Shown here one piece after another: positions 33,963 to 45,840 of a stretch of DNA of 58,532 nt (position 1 is its first letter; every line of letters starts with the position of its first letter). Below the pieces are notes generated by a model. The model searched no databases. It worked only from the letters and a program-made list of their open reading frames with translations, and had not been told where the DNA came from. Origin of the DNA: Rhizomucor pusillus (Eukaryota > Mucoromycota > Mucoromycetes > Mucorales > Lichtheimiaceae); NCBI GenBank assembly GCA_900175165.2, contig FWWN02000392.1, positions 1-58,532 on the forward strand. Direction: 5' to 3'. A program made the translations under genes and the position numbers.

Positions 33963-34936
33963 TTTGCTATTAACTCGATTGGACGGATAACGTCGATGCG
34001 AGCCTTTTTCCCTGGCTCTTTTATATATTTTGGTTTCTCCAGATCCCCATCATTGTCGACATACTCTAGAAGACGTCATGGTGATTGTTCTGAACGAAGC
34101 ATATATCGGAGAACAGGGGTAGATAGTGACGTTTCGTTGACCGCATCATTGTGGTATATCTTGACTGTACCGATTTTGGAAACCGTTGATACCGCAACGA
34201 GGAGATCGTATCTCTGTAAAACGGCTCCAAATTGTGATAGTTTAGAATTGGATCAAATCACATGTTTAAAATATATGTATGCGATCGTAATGATGTTATA
34301 TACATGCAGTTATTCGAACAATTGAGAATTATCTACAATCAATATGAATTCTTACTGCGAATGTACGATTGGATAGGTTTGCATAGCCCAAGGTCTTTGC
34401 AATTTTGCCAAGCAGTTGCGTAGGTACCGTCAAATCAGGATACAGCTATCCCCAGACGACCTGCCCTCAATGATCACGTTGACCCTACACCTTTACTCTG
34501 TTTTCCAAAAGGGATTTTAAAAAAAATTCTGACCCTCGGCGTGGTCTCAAGAGTGTGCATGGATGCTACACAGGAAGCAGAAAATAGTCTATCGTTTGAT
34601 ACAGCTTGCATGTACTTTGATATCTTGCCTCCTATATGATGATAACCGCAATTAGAAGTAGCATGGAAATACATAAATATTTTGATTGCATATGCTTTCC
34701 ACTGCATGTTTCCAATGGGTCAATAGTTAAAGAGAGCATGGTTGCTATGGGCAATGAAATTGCAAATGGTATACACGTGCAGAGGTGGTGTTCCTGAGGA
34801 ATGCTCATTGTCGGAAAACTGCCGATGATTATCGCTGCAGTTCGGTTACTCATTCGTGACTTTTTAATCTACCCGACACATCACTGCCAAATCCAGCTGT
34901 CAAAAATCCGCACAACGCACACTTTAACTAATACAA
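33963..34936. promoter_or_regulatory. Divergent region hydrophilin / HIS1
   Basis: Nearly 1 kb separates the two starts. Contains one AGGGG core at about 34114 (stress-element-like, unproven). Frames seen within it have no recognisable domain. No TGACTC Gcn4-type site was noticed close to HIS1, but I did not search exhaustively. Confidence 0.4.
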
Positions 34937-35950
34937 ATGGACTTTGTCAAGGATCTCGACAACAGACTACTTTTCGCTGTGCCCAAGAAGGGACGTCTCT
35001 ACGAAGAATGTCTTCAACTTCTCCACGGCTCCGATATCCACTTTAACAGGAAGTCGCGACAAGACATTGCGCTCAGTACTAATCTTCCCGTCGCGCTCAT
35101 TTTCCTGCCAGCTGCCGACATTCCCAAATACGTTGCCGAGGGCAATGTCGATCTGGGTATCTCTGGACAGGACATGGTTGTAGAGAACGAGGTCCAAGAT
35201 AAGGTTACAGAAATATTACCACTCGACTTTGGCAAGTGCCGTCTGTGCGTTCAGACGCCTATCAAAGGCGAATTCCAAACTCTCGAATCACTCGTCGGCA
35301 AACGTATCGTCACAAGCTTTGATGCATACGCTCGCAAAGTTTTTGAACCTCTCGATCGCCAGGCTGGTAAAACCACAAGCATCAATTATGTATCCGGATC
35401 AGTAGAGGCTGCCTGTGCATTGGGACTTGCCGATGGCATCAGTAAGTAAATCAATAATAATTGGTAGTACGACGTATACTTACAATTCTCTATCTAGTCG
35501 ATCTTGTTGGTAATTACATAGATCAGTTGCTGGCGGCATGAAGGAAACATTTCACTCATTGATTTTTTCGTAGAATCTGGAGAAACTATGCGTGCTGCTG
35601 GCCTTCACGATGTTCACACCTTGATGACAACCCAAGCTGTTTTGCTTAGCAACAAAAATTCAAACCACCAAGACTTGATTGAAAAGATCGCTTCACGAAT
35701 CCGCGGTGTCATTGCTGCACGCAAATATGTCCTGTGCACTTACAACGTTAAGCGTGAAAATCTCAGCGCTGCAGTCGCTATCACTCCTGGCCGCCAAGGT
35801 GCCACAATCTCTTCGCTGGAATCGCACGAAGGATGGGTTGCAGTATCTGCCATGATCGAGGCAAAACTCAAGGGCGAAATTATGGACAGATTGACAGAAG
35901 CTGGTGCTACCGATATTTTGGTCACATCATTCACATCCTGTAGAGTCTAA
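34937..35950 (+). CDS. HIS1: ATP phosphoribosyltransferase
   Basis: Three exons, 34937-35441, 35498-35509 and 35574-35950, give 297 aa, the same length as yeast His1. The middle exon is only 12 nt; it completes IVDLVESGETMRAAGL, the PRPP-binding loop of the family. Other features are LLFAVPKKGRLYEECLQLL, the family's N-terminal block, DLGISGQDMVVENE, and a C-terminal regulatory domain (SSLESHEGWVAVSAMIE). The long form with C-terminal ACT-like domain is histidine feedback-inhibited in known members. It performs the first step of histidine synthesis: ATP + PRPP to phosphoribosyl-ATP, in the cytosol. Confidence 0.96.
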
Positions 35951-36154
35951 ATCGCATATATAACAAAAAATATACAGTATATCACAGTTTTGGGTTTTCC
36001 ATCATTCTTTTTGCTTGTCAAGATTATCCCTTGATTAAGTATCAGATTTCATGATTGTGCTCTGCTCGGCGGAGATGAAATACCGAGGGGTTGCTGCTGC
36101 TTTCAAAAAATGCATCCCGGCATTGTTTCTATCTCTCTCTCCCAGGAACTTGCT

Positions 36155-37752
36155 ATGCTGCGATCGTCTTCGTCGAGGTTTAGTGCTGCTTCTCGTGCTT
36201 TTCGCCACCGGCCATGCCTGCTACGTCTAGCAAACCAGCAACCTGTTCGTTACGTACAACAAAGGAGCGAAGCACCTACGGCTGCCGCTTCTGTAACAGC
36301 TGCCGCTGCACAGCAGGAGAATCCTAGACCTGCCGCATTCCAAAGTCTTTTGGGAATCACAAACGAGAAGGATATTAAAAATACCTTTTACCAGCGGCAG
36401 CTTCCAAAATCACTTGTGCGCTTCTCCTCCGATCAAGGCAAAAAGCTTTTTCGCTCGGCCATGGAGGCAGGCCATGCCGAGGGGTTCTTTTCGCTAACTG
36501 GAAACTTTACGACCCAGTCTGAACCTGCTTACTGTGGTCCTAGCTCCTGTAAGTAAAAATGAATTGGATTAGTTGCTATTGAGAAACTTATGACATCTTT
36601 CTAGTGGCTATGGTGCTGAATGCTCTAGAAGTGGACCCGAAACGTCGATGGAAAGGTAATTGGCGATGGTTTTCAGGTAAGAAATGGATAATTCCATGCT
36701 TATATTATGTTTTCAGAAAACTCATATTTTTTATAGACGAACTTTTGGAATGCTGCTCATCCAAGGAAGAGATGAAGAAAAACGGCATTACTTTTGATAA
36801 ATTTGCGTGTCTCGCAAAATGTCACTGCGACGTGGTTGTGAAACGTGGAAACGAGATTACGCTGCAAGAGTTTATCAAGGATGTCGAATCAGTAACCTCT
36901 CGGTCTGATCAATTTATGGTGATCTCATTCTCGCGCAAAACGCTGGGCCAGACTGGTGACGGACATTTCTCACCCATTGGCGCATACAATACCGAGAGTA
37001 AAATGGTCTTGGTTCTGGACACCGCACGGTACAAGTATCCTAGCTACTGGTGCCCCATCGACGTTCTTTTGGAATCCATGAAACCGATCGACAAGGAGAC
37101 GGGACGTCCTAGAGGTTACTTTCTATTAAGCTACGACGCAGAACATCCGCCTGTGAGTCTATGCAAGGTCCAAGCTATGCAGAAACCATCCAACGAGAAT
37201 GAACAGTCTGCTGACGAAGCGGCAAACACCACGACCCTCAACTGGTCAACGCTGGCAAAGAGCTTTTGCAAGCGGATTCCAGAGAATATGTGGCTGGAAA
37301 AACCCAGGACATTGGAGCACGTTGTCCAGCTCGTGCTAAGAAATGTGCCGCCAGAGTACACTGTTATCCTTGCCAACCAGTCCTTTGCCTCGACGCGAGC
37401 CACGACGCCCGAGCGCGCCAGCGAGTACATTGACCAGCTTTTGCAGGATACTGCACAGTCGGCATTGTATCCAATTGTTTTCGATGCGCTTTACCCAAAC
37501 AAGTCATCAAAATGGTTGGATCACCACGCAGCATTTGCGACCTTGTTTGTACTCGGCTCACCCCGAATGCTGTACACTTCTTTGCCCCGCGAATTACAGG
37601 ATACATTGGACAAATATCGCAAGGAAGAATACATGAGTGATATCGTCCAACGCGAAGTGAAACGCATCTCGGAGGAAGTTAGCGAACTTACCAAAAGCTT
37701 TTGCACCTGCGGTCCTGGATGGAATGAAACTGCTCCCAAGGATTGTGCTTAA
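36155..37752 (+). CDS. PCS: Phytochelatin synthase with mitochondrial-type leader
   Basis: Exons 36155-36548, 36605-36676 and 36737-37752 give 493 aa. The enzyme (gamma-glutamylcysteine dipeptidyl transpeptidase, clan CA papain-like) polymerises glutathione into metal-binding phytochelatins. The catalytic triad is visible: Cys in PAYCGPSSLAMVLNAL (formed by the first splice), His in GDGHFSPIGAYN and Asp in VLDTARYKYPSYW. The C-terminal half is the usual variable Cys-containing region, ending CTCGPGW. Unlike plant enzymes, about 95 residues precede the catalytic domain, starting MLRSSSSRFSAASRAFRHRP, rich in Arg/Ser/Ala without acidic residues, so mitochondrial import is predicted. An in-frame ATG at 36110 would add 15 residues and weaken the leader. 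Confidence 0.94.
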
Positions 37753-38016
37753 AGGACACTTGAGCTCTTCCTTGTTCCCCCTCCTCCTCCTTCTTCTCCT
37801 CCCCCGACTCGTATAGAAGCAATGTGAGATTGAAAAAAGGTTTCAAGTCTCGCTTCCTTTAGACCTATCAACTCCCCCTATTCTCTCTCTCTCTTCGTCT
37901 CTCTAACTTGCAATGCATACTGTACATATTATTTTTGTGCCATTTAAACCCCACAAAATACCTCAACAAGTTCCAGCATAAAGACAAATAAACCCACAAT
38001 GACTACACATGATATA

Positions 38017-40282
38017 TCATCTGGAGCGTTTACGTGTTCTCTGGAGAGTATATAAATCAAGAATGACATGGAGGTGGGGCGGTGTATAGCAATGCTTGGA
38101 TATCAAAGGATGTGGTAGTACCTCATGAGCAGTGTAGACAAGACACAGAAACAAAGAATGGAAATGGTAATGCAAAAGAACCATGTCAAATCCTCCTATT
38201 AATATATTTGAGTATACATTGTTCCTCGTCTCCTTCTCTCTTTTGTTACCTGATTCTGACCAGGAACAAGGACGTTCATACCCCACAAACCTGTTACAAG
38301 GTTCATGGGGACCACGACACTTCCGAGGGCGGTAAGTTTCGATAAGACATCGTTCATTTCGTTGTTTGTCTGTGTCATTTCTATGCTGTACTACCAGTAT
38401 CAGTCAAAGCATCCTGCATGAATGTAGCAGGGCCTGATTTCGTTTTACCTGATTTGGGCTAGGTAGTTGGAATGCGACCGTGAAGAAATTTTTTCGTAAT
38501 GGTTGAGTGCTTGCAACATGGTCAGGATGTGATCTAGTAAATATCGTGAGCACCGTGCGCACGGGCCTCTTTTTTCCCTCTGTTACTTACCGTGCACGTC
38601 ACCGAGGTATAGGCACACTTCGTTGCTGAGGACGGGTCCCGTGCGTTCCTCTGTTCTCGCCTCTCCGCGCTTTAGGGTTTTAACGACATCGGCTTTTGTT
38701 ACCAGCAGGCGTAGCAGGCCCATCATTCTTTTGCGACAGTAGCCGATGCGCCGCAGCATATCTGATTGCTCAGACTCGCGGAGAATGAGCACTAGTTCGT
38801 CGATGGAATCGACTTCAAACTCGATGGAGCGGATAAGCGGTGCAAATGAATCGGTAATGTCGTCCAATATTGCATAACAGATCCAGTCTTGGCGTAACAA
38901 AATAGAGCTAGTCAGTACCCATTTGCCGTTTAAGCTACAATGTGAGGCCTTTTTTTCAATTTACCTGGGGTTACTTTGATGTAATCTTTAAGTTGTTTTA
39001 TGCGTTTACGGACGTTGTGTGGGTGCCGCATGGGTCGAAAATGGAACTGATTTTGATATTGATAAGTTATCATTAACACATATGCGCATATGGTTCTCAG
39101 ATCAACTTACCGTCAGAATACCTTCTTTTAGGATGATTATGTACATGCCGAGTGGTTGCAGGTAAGTAACCGAATATTGATCCTGATCAAAGCTGCGGAA
39201 ACACACAAAGTAATAGTTCTTGAACGCTTCACATTTCTCTCGCGGTTCCTCCATTGTAATATCCTCGGTTGTCAGCGGATGGATGTGGAAGATCTGAGTA
39301 GTCCCAGTGTGTCGGGTCAGCCGATATGCACTGCAGCCAGAATGATTTAGACTCTCTCTCACTCACCTTGCTCAACGCCTTCATCTCGGTATCCGTAGGG
39401 CTTAAGACGTCGATCCAGAAGCAGCCTTTTTTTAGCATGCTACTCAGCGTTTCATCGCTCGATGGGATCTCACTGAACGAGCGCGCATGAATCGTGGACG
39501 TTTCGGCCGTCGAGTAGAATGATATCCGATAAGCTTCATTGTCCTCGGGTTCCGGGTGCTTTTTTTCGTTGGTCGGTTTAAAAAAGATATGGATATATTA
39601 ATCAAGACCGACCGAGTTGCGTCAACCCCACGTTGAATTCCTTCCTACTAACCTTGAAACGATCGCCATAGAAACTGCCCATTTTCTTATAGTCCACCAT
39701 GTTGGACAAGCGTCTTCGTCGTCCACCACCAGGACCGCCGGTGCTTGGCGGCTCCTGGAACATTCTGCTCTCTTCTTTGATGTGCTCCTCCAAAGCATCA
39801 AAATCGATGCCTCCCTGTTCGCTTTCTTCTGCAGGCGGAAAGCAGACGTCCTCTTCGATCGAGTCGCCGCGGGAACTCGAGCCTGCAGTGTCGGCGTCTG
39901 AGGTGTACATGGCATTGTTATTGCTGCTATTAGGTCGTCGGTGGCCAAAAGGATGTATGTCAACAAGCACGCTATTGTCAAAGGGGTTGGCGTTGCCATT
40001 GAAATAAGGAGACTGTCGCTCATCCGTGGGATACTGAAAAAAAGAACAGATAATAATGTTAGCGGGATGTTTAAGGGAAAAGAAGAAAATATGCCAAGAG
40101 ACCTCTGCGGAACTTCTGGGAATAGCAGCGTAGCCGTTCCCTCGAGATCGATGAAAGAATCTATTGAGAGGTTGCAAGGGTGATTCCGATGGCAGCTCGT
40201 CGGATTGAGGCAGCTGCATGTAGTCTGCGTGCAAAGGCCTGTTATTGGTCTTTCTGCCGTTGCGACTTCTGGACTTTGTCAT
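38017..40282 (-). CDS. CorA/ALR1-MNR2-type magnesium transporter
   Basis: A multi-exon gene. The N-terminus (MTKSRSRNGRKTNNRPLH) is long, Ser/Arg-rich and disordered, as in Alr1 and Mnr2. The CorA domain is recognised by KKGCFWIDVLSPTDTEMKAL, FHIHPLTTEDITMEEPREKC, YFVCFRSFDQDQYSV and SFAPLIRSIEFEVDSIDELV. The C-terminus has two membrane helices; the first ends in GMN (TGLWGMNVLVPGQNQ), the Mg2+ selectivity signature. The second is WFFCITISILCFCVLSTLL, followed by RTRKRSR. The last exons are tiny; the final acceptor (CCAGAG) gives seven residues and the stop at 38017. Whether it is plasma-membrane (Alr1) or vacuolar (Mnr2) cannot be told. The start at 40282 is chosen over 40327 because MTKS is preceded by a CTACAG-like untranslated stretch. 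Confidence 0.88.
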
Positions 40283-40561
40283 TCTGTAGAAAAAAACATT
40301 AAGGAAAGGATAGGCGAAGAAGAACAAGCATGCAGCGCACTTGGGGCACCATTGAAAGGCCGAATTGCTTTTTCCACATTATCATGCAGGCGCCCCCCTC
40401 TCCCCTCCTGCTTCATCGCAGAATTCCTCGGTTGTGCCAAAAAGGCAATTTTTGCGCATGGGGCAGCGTTTCGCCCTCTTTGGTCCAACCGTTCGCACTG
40501 TCGCACACACCACCAACATTCCGCTCCTCTGTCTGTCCCACAACAAAAGTGTGCTTTATTG

Positions 40562-43500
40562 TTATTTGCTGCCAAGTCCTTGCATGCTCTGTACAACTTT
40601 TTCGACTTGGGCATCTTCGGCGTTCGGTGAAGTAGGACCGTGCCCTAAACGCGTCTTGATGACGCGCAGCGCTTCTTGCAGCGTTTTACCCGAATCTGCA
40701 GGAGATAAATGTCAAATGCCATCCTACGGTAATACATGCATTTTGTGCACTTACTATCAATAGAGCTGAGGAATCGAACAAGTTCTTTGCACAGATCATA
40801 GTCATCGACATCCATAGCTTTTTGCAGTAATCGAATCGTATCCTTTTTTAAGATGCATATATAAGAACCGGGTCCATATCCATAGATAGATCTTTCATCT
40901 CTTCCATCTGTTTACCTTGCCACCCACTGCGAGCGGTTGCATTGTCTGAAGGATGATGAGGTATGAAGTCGCTGTTCGCAATCGCCCGTCCGAAAGACAT
41001 AGCTGCAGGTACAGCAACTGTAAGTGACTCGCGCCGCAGCTTATTACTCAGACTTCAAATTTTACCTCAAACAAATCTTTGGGTTCGCCGACCACGGAAA
41101 ACAAGTGACCCCAGAGTGCTACTTCAGTTTTGCGTGCACAGCTGACGATCACATCCAGAGCGTGCGGGAACTGGTCAAGGAATTTGATAACCAGTGGTAA
41201 GATCGCATCTAGCGATTGGTGTTAGACTTCTTTTCATTGTCGAAGGTTAGTTACGAGGTAGATACCTTCTCTTTGCCTATTATCTGTCTCTTCTTCAAGC
41301 ACAGTGTGGAGTAATATCTCCAATGCATGACCAAAATAAATCAGTCTCTCGTACGCACGCCCAAACACTACTGCATCTTCTTCGTATCCCCGCCGCAGTA
41401 AGTGTTGTAAGATGTGATGCAGGAATAAGTGCGTCTGTGTAAATAAATAAGCATATTGAAATAACAACAGTTTTTCCATATATCCGGCCAGCCACTCTTG
41501 AGTTACCTTGCTGCTCATCTTATATATCAAGAACCCTAATGATTCTCGAAATACTGAACCTTGCTCAACGCCTACAATGACGCCCTTTTCGAGCAACACA
41601 GCTATTCAATGCAAGTGTCAGTTGTTCTTATCCCCAGCAAATTTCATCGATAAATTGAGCTTACAATGTGGATAAAAGTCCAGTGGGATATAAATAGTTC
41701 CTTCATCGAGCTGTTTCAGGCTTGGGATGCGCCAGCGCGAATAGCCTTCCATCTCAACGACAGACATAGAAGGCGATGCAGGCTCTGGACCTATACGGTA
41801 ACCTAAAGAGTACGGTCGCCCCAAAGTCGCCCTCGCTGCTAGTAAACTCGGCGTTGTTGGTGTCGTTGGTTCACTTTCCAGTATATCATTCGAAGTTGCA
41901 TTGAATCCAAACTCTTCACTGCGAAGCAAGTTTGCAAAGACCTTTTTACAATCATTTGATGAATATCGTACACAAGCATGTGACAATGACCCGGCGTTAC
42001 CTTGATACCATGACCATTAACGGCCCACAGTGAAGTACACAAATTCGCAACATTTTTCCTACCAATCCAATAATATTCTATTTTATCTGATAGTACATTA
42101 AGTTCGTATTGCGGTTGGGTATATGGTTGTCCCGTCAAGTCTGAGTCGTCGTCGTCGTCCTTGCATATTGATATTAGAGGTTGTCAGCTGATCCAAAAAT
42201 GCATATGATACTTACTGGTATACGGGGACTGAGGAAAATAAGCTTGCCATCCACGAGTAGTACAATGTTTGCATTTATCAGGTCATGCGGCGTCGTTATT
42301 TGATCTTTCATCCTTTTTTAGCTCTTGCCATCATCCACGTTTTGCTGTTCTTATGCCCATTTTACCTCCTGCATGATTGGAAAATAAACTTATGCCTCTC
42401 ACACGTGTTACGCGAGCAATGACGTTGCCGAGAGCAATCCGTCTTACTCTCTCGATTCGAGCAACGTTCGCCGTTCCATTCCCGTTCATGGCAGCAGCGA
42501 CCGCAGCGTTTGGATTTTCGGAACGTGTGACAATGTTGTAGATATTTAGGACGTTTTCGGTTGTATACACGAGCAAATAGCTTCCGCATATACTCAAGTA
42601 AAGAGGTGTATGCTGCAGCGTTTCTGTATAGAGAATATATGCATTGTCCAAGTTGTTGTCCCGAGAAAACATGCGTAACTAACCATTCACTCTAAATATC
42701 AAGGATGACTTGGTTTTCTTTGCCCATCTGTACTAACCTCGTAAACTCTTCCAGGAGAGCCATTCAAAACCTCGCATGCAACAATGAGAATGTTCTTGTA
42801 CCAGACAAGTCCTCCTCGTACTAAAAAGCTTTGTTCTTGTTGCTGGTTCCCAAACATTTTCCACCGATTTGAAAATGTATTGTAGTGAGCGAAGCCTCTT
42901 CGACCAGCGACCGCAATAAATTTGCCATCAGCGCTTATCGAAGTATACTACCCTACTTGTCAATATCTACGTTTCAATTTCGTACGCTGATATTTGACTT
43001 ACGCGAATTGGCCAGTGGTCAGTGATGTACATCGATGGATACTGACATGTTCATGTTAGCTCTCTCACGAACAATGCCATTTATCCGCCACGTAAGAATA
43101 TCTTACCAGCACTTGCGTCCACATAACCGCATCAGGATCGATCGTCGTTGTATTGTTTTCTTGGTAATCTCCAGCGTAATTGTAAAGCAGTATCCGATCG
43201 TCCATTTGAAATAGACCTCTTCTGGCATTATCCTACGAAAATAAACGATCAGTTGATTGATGAACATTGACAAGATAAAGGAGCATGAATAGATCACTTA
43301 CGCCATTGTGGAAGCTCGTCAGAGATGATTTTGCGAAAGGCAGCGTATAAAGACACATTCGATCATCCGCAGAGCTTTTAGAAATTGCCGCACTGGAAAC
43401 GAACAGATGATGGTTTCCTGGCCCCCAAAACTATCACCGGTCAAGATCAGTAAATATTGCAAGATCAATAACACTTGTTGTTGATCCTCACCATGGTATC

Positions 43501-45166
43501 AATACCATGCACATAGTCATCGTTGGTTAGCTGTGTCCTAACATCCATACAGTTAGCTCTAAGTTTTTCATCCAAGCATAGTTTTTTGCTGCATACTCTA
43601 TGTCTGGAGCACCGTTTAGACCATAAAATATGTCATCCGTCTCGCTGATAGACGTCAGCAAACTGCCATAGACACTCCACACAGATAATCCGCGTCCTCG
43701 ATAGCCTACAGCTACGGCGTATCCATCCGATGTCCACGATAAACTGCTGACGGCGTCGATTTCAGGCAATGGATTTGAATGTGGTGTGGAAGGAGGTGAT
43801 AAAACATGCGATAATTTAGGTGTTACGGTGTAGTTTTGAGCTGCGTAGATGTATACTTTTCCGCTAGAATGATATTCTGCTAAATACACATCAAAATCTA
43901 ATGCTGATCTAGTCATTGCATTACCTTTGGGTACCGACTGCCAGGAGGGAGAACTTGGCGTTAACAGCGACACAAATTGCTTTATCTTGATCGTGAAAAC
44001 AGAATCCCAACCACGAAATGGGCTCTTTATAGGATGGCATAGTGGGGATATATGATTTGGAGAGGCCGTTCGACGACGAAACGGTATTCTTTACAAAAAC
44101 CTGGAGTCGGCATTTTCTGCGAATATTTACTCTGAAAAGTAGCAACTTACTGCAGATGAACTTCTCCGCCGCTCGCGCTTGGAGCTTTGGCCTGTATTTT
44201 GCACAAAGTATACTTTTCCAGCATCCGTAATCCAGAGCAATATACCCATAGCTCGATCATACAATGAGCTGGTAACCTTTTCTATAGCGCATTTGTCTGA
44301 GTTTGTGTGTCTCAACCGATACAAGTAAGATGTACCTGAAGGATCGTCAAGGATATTCAGGGAGGATAGAATAGCAGTTTGGGTTGCATGTACTTCGTGT
44401 GGGTTCCAAGCGATACATTGTATAGCAATCGGTTTTTCTGTTGCAATTATAAGTGTATCATCAGAGGTCGTTCCACTAAGTATTCGTTGTTAGAGCTCAG
44501 GGCCTTCTCTGTCCTTTTTATATATTTCGCTTACCATGCTACTCCTGCATCGACCCGAATGGCTATTCGAAACTTAAGCACCATTGTCTTTGGACCATCG
44601 CCTTCTCCCGGACCAGTCATTAATGCATGGTGAGAATGTGGCAAATTGAATTCGAACGAGGGTTGATCAAAATTGAGTATTGCATAAAGCAGCAGATAGT
44701 TCTTTGATGTCTGCAAATTGAAATATCTCGTTGCTTCAGTAACCTGATATTACACTCCACGTATTGGGCATACTCATACCAAAACGACGATCGACGTAGC
44801 ATCAGGTTTCCATATGACTGACTTATTTTCTCCAAATTCATTGATATGTTTCTGCGATCGTTCCACAAAGGATAACACCGTCGTAGGCTATACAATATCC
44901 ACCATAAATTTTAAATGAAAATGGCAACGAGAGCTTTGGGTAGCCGAGTGCCAGTTTACCTTGACCGACCACAAACACACGGTAGACGTCGTGCAGGTGA
45001 CGAAAAGTGACGCGTGAGGCGACGCTTCGGTGCAGACAATGTCGGCTGAACCGTCAAGGTCGACGAGTGATGAGTTCTCTACTAGCATTTCCGCATTCCT
45101 CTGTTGCCAATTCGTAAGGGCTGCCTTTAAAGATATTTGACTGGCTACGCCATTGAGCCAGTACAT
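40562..45166 (-). CDS. RIC1: RIC1, subunit of the Rab6/Ypt6 exchange factor
   Basis: Large gene with many short exons. It starts [20 protein letters not shown] and has WD-like beta-propeller segments ([40 protein letters not shown] with [10 protein letters not shown], and [20 protein letters not shown]). Next comes the RIC1 domain: [40 protein letters not shown] and [20 protein letters not shown] with [19 protein letters not shown]. The last exon is [20 protein letters not shown] and a short tail, stop at 40562. With Rgp1, Ric1 activates Ypt6 at the Golgi for endosome-to-Golgi traffic. Exon borders were followed only in part. The 3' end lies about 280 nt from the start of the CorA gene. Confidence 0.92.
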
Positions 45167-45286
45167 TGCAAAAGGAAGGAGAGGAAGGTGTTGTCTTGTG
45201 TCACAATGGGGGTGAAAGCGATCAAATGCTGAGTTTTAGCATTGCCAAACCACTTTCTGTCTTTCTTTGCTCTGTTGTTGTTTGAC

Positions 45287-45840
45287 ATGGCAACCAGTCT
45301 GATTACGCCGGAAACCCGAATCAAGTGTGTCAGTCTAACGTTGATTCATGTTGTGAACACTGTATTAAAACTCTCTCTCTCGCATGATAAACAGAGTGAG
45401 CTCTGTGCTGAACCGCGACACGACCAGTTTCGGCAAGCAGCACCTAACAGACGGGAGCGAAGAGACTTGTTGGAATTCTGAACAAGTAAGCAGTCCCGTC
45501 AGTGAGATTTTTGCATTACAGCTCACGGCTTCGAGTGAAGGGTCTTCCGCAGCATATTTTATTGGATTTTGGAACACCAGCTTCTGTGGAAACGATCCAA
45601 TTTACATTTCAGGGCGGGTTTGCAGGAAAGAAATGCGTAGCGCTAGGTAGCCTGTCATCGTCACCGAACGAGTACAACGTGGAGATTGGAGCGTTTTATC
45701 CAGAGGATATCAATTCTATGCAGACGTTCCAGTTCACTCCAAGCCAGCCAGTACAACGCCTCAAAGTTGTGTTTGAGGAAAGCACAGATTTCTACGGACG
45801 TATCACCGTATACAAATTTCAAGTCCTTGGATCACGTTAA
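45287..45840 (+). CDS. NR2C2AP (TRA16) homologue, discoidin-like
   Basis: Exons 45287-45324, 45395-45485 and 45541-45840 give 142 aa (human NR2C2AP has 139). The protein carries VSSVLNRDTTSFGKQHLTDG, SEETCWNSEQGLPQHILLDF, QFTFQGGFAGKKC and FYPEDINSMQTFQF, with RLKVVFEESTDFYGRITVYK. These match the galactose-binding/discoidin-like beta-sandwich family found in animals and many fungi. In man it was described as a repressor partner of the TR4 receptor; no such receptor exists in fungi, so the ancestral role must differ. Its TAA (45838-45840) overlaps the TAA of the gene on the other strand. It is divergent from RIC1 by 120 nt. Confidence 0.9.
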
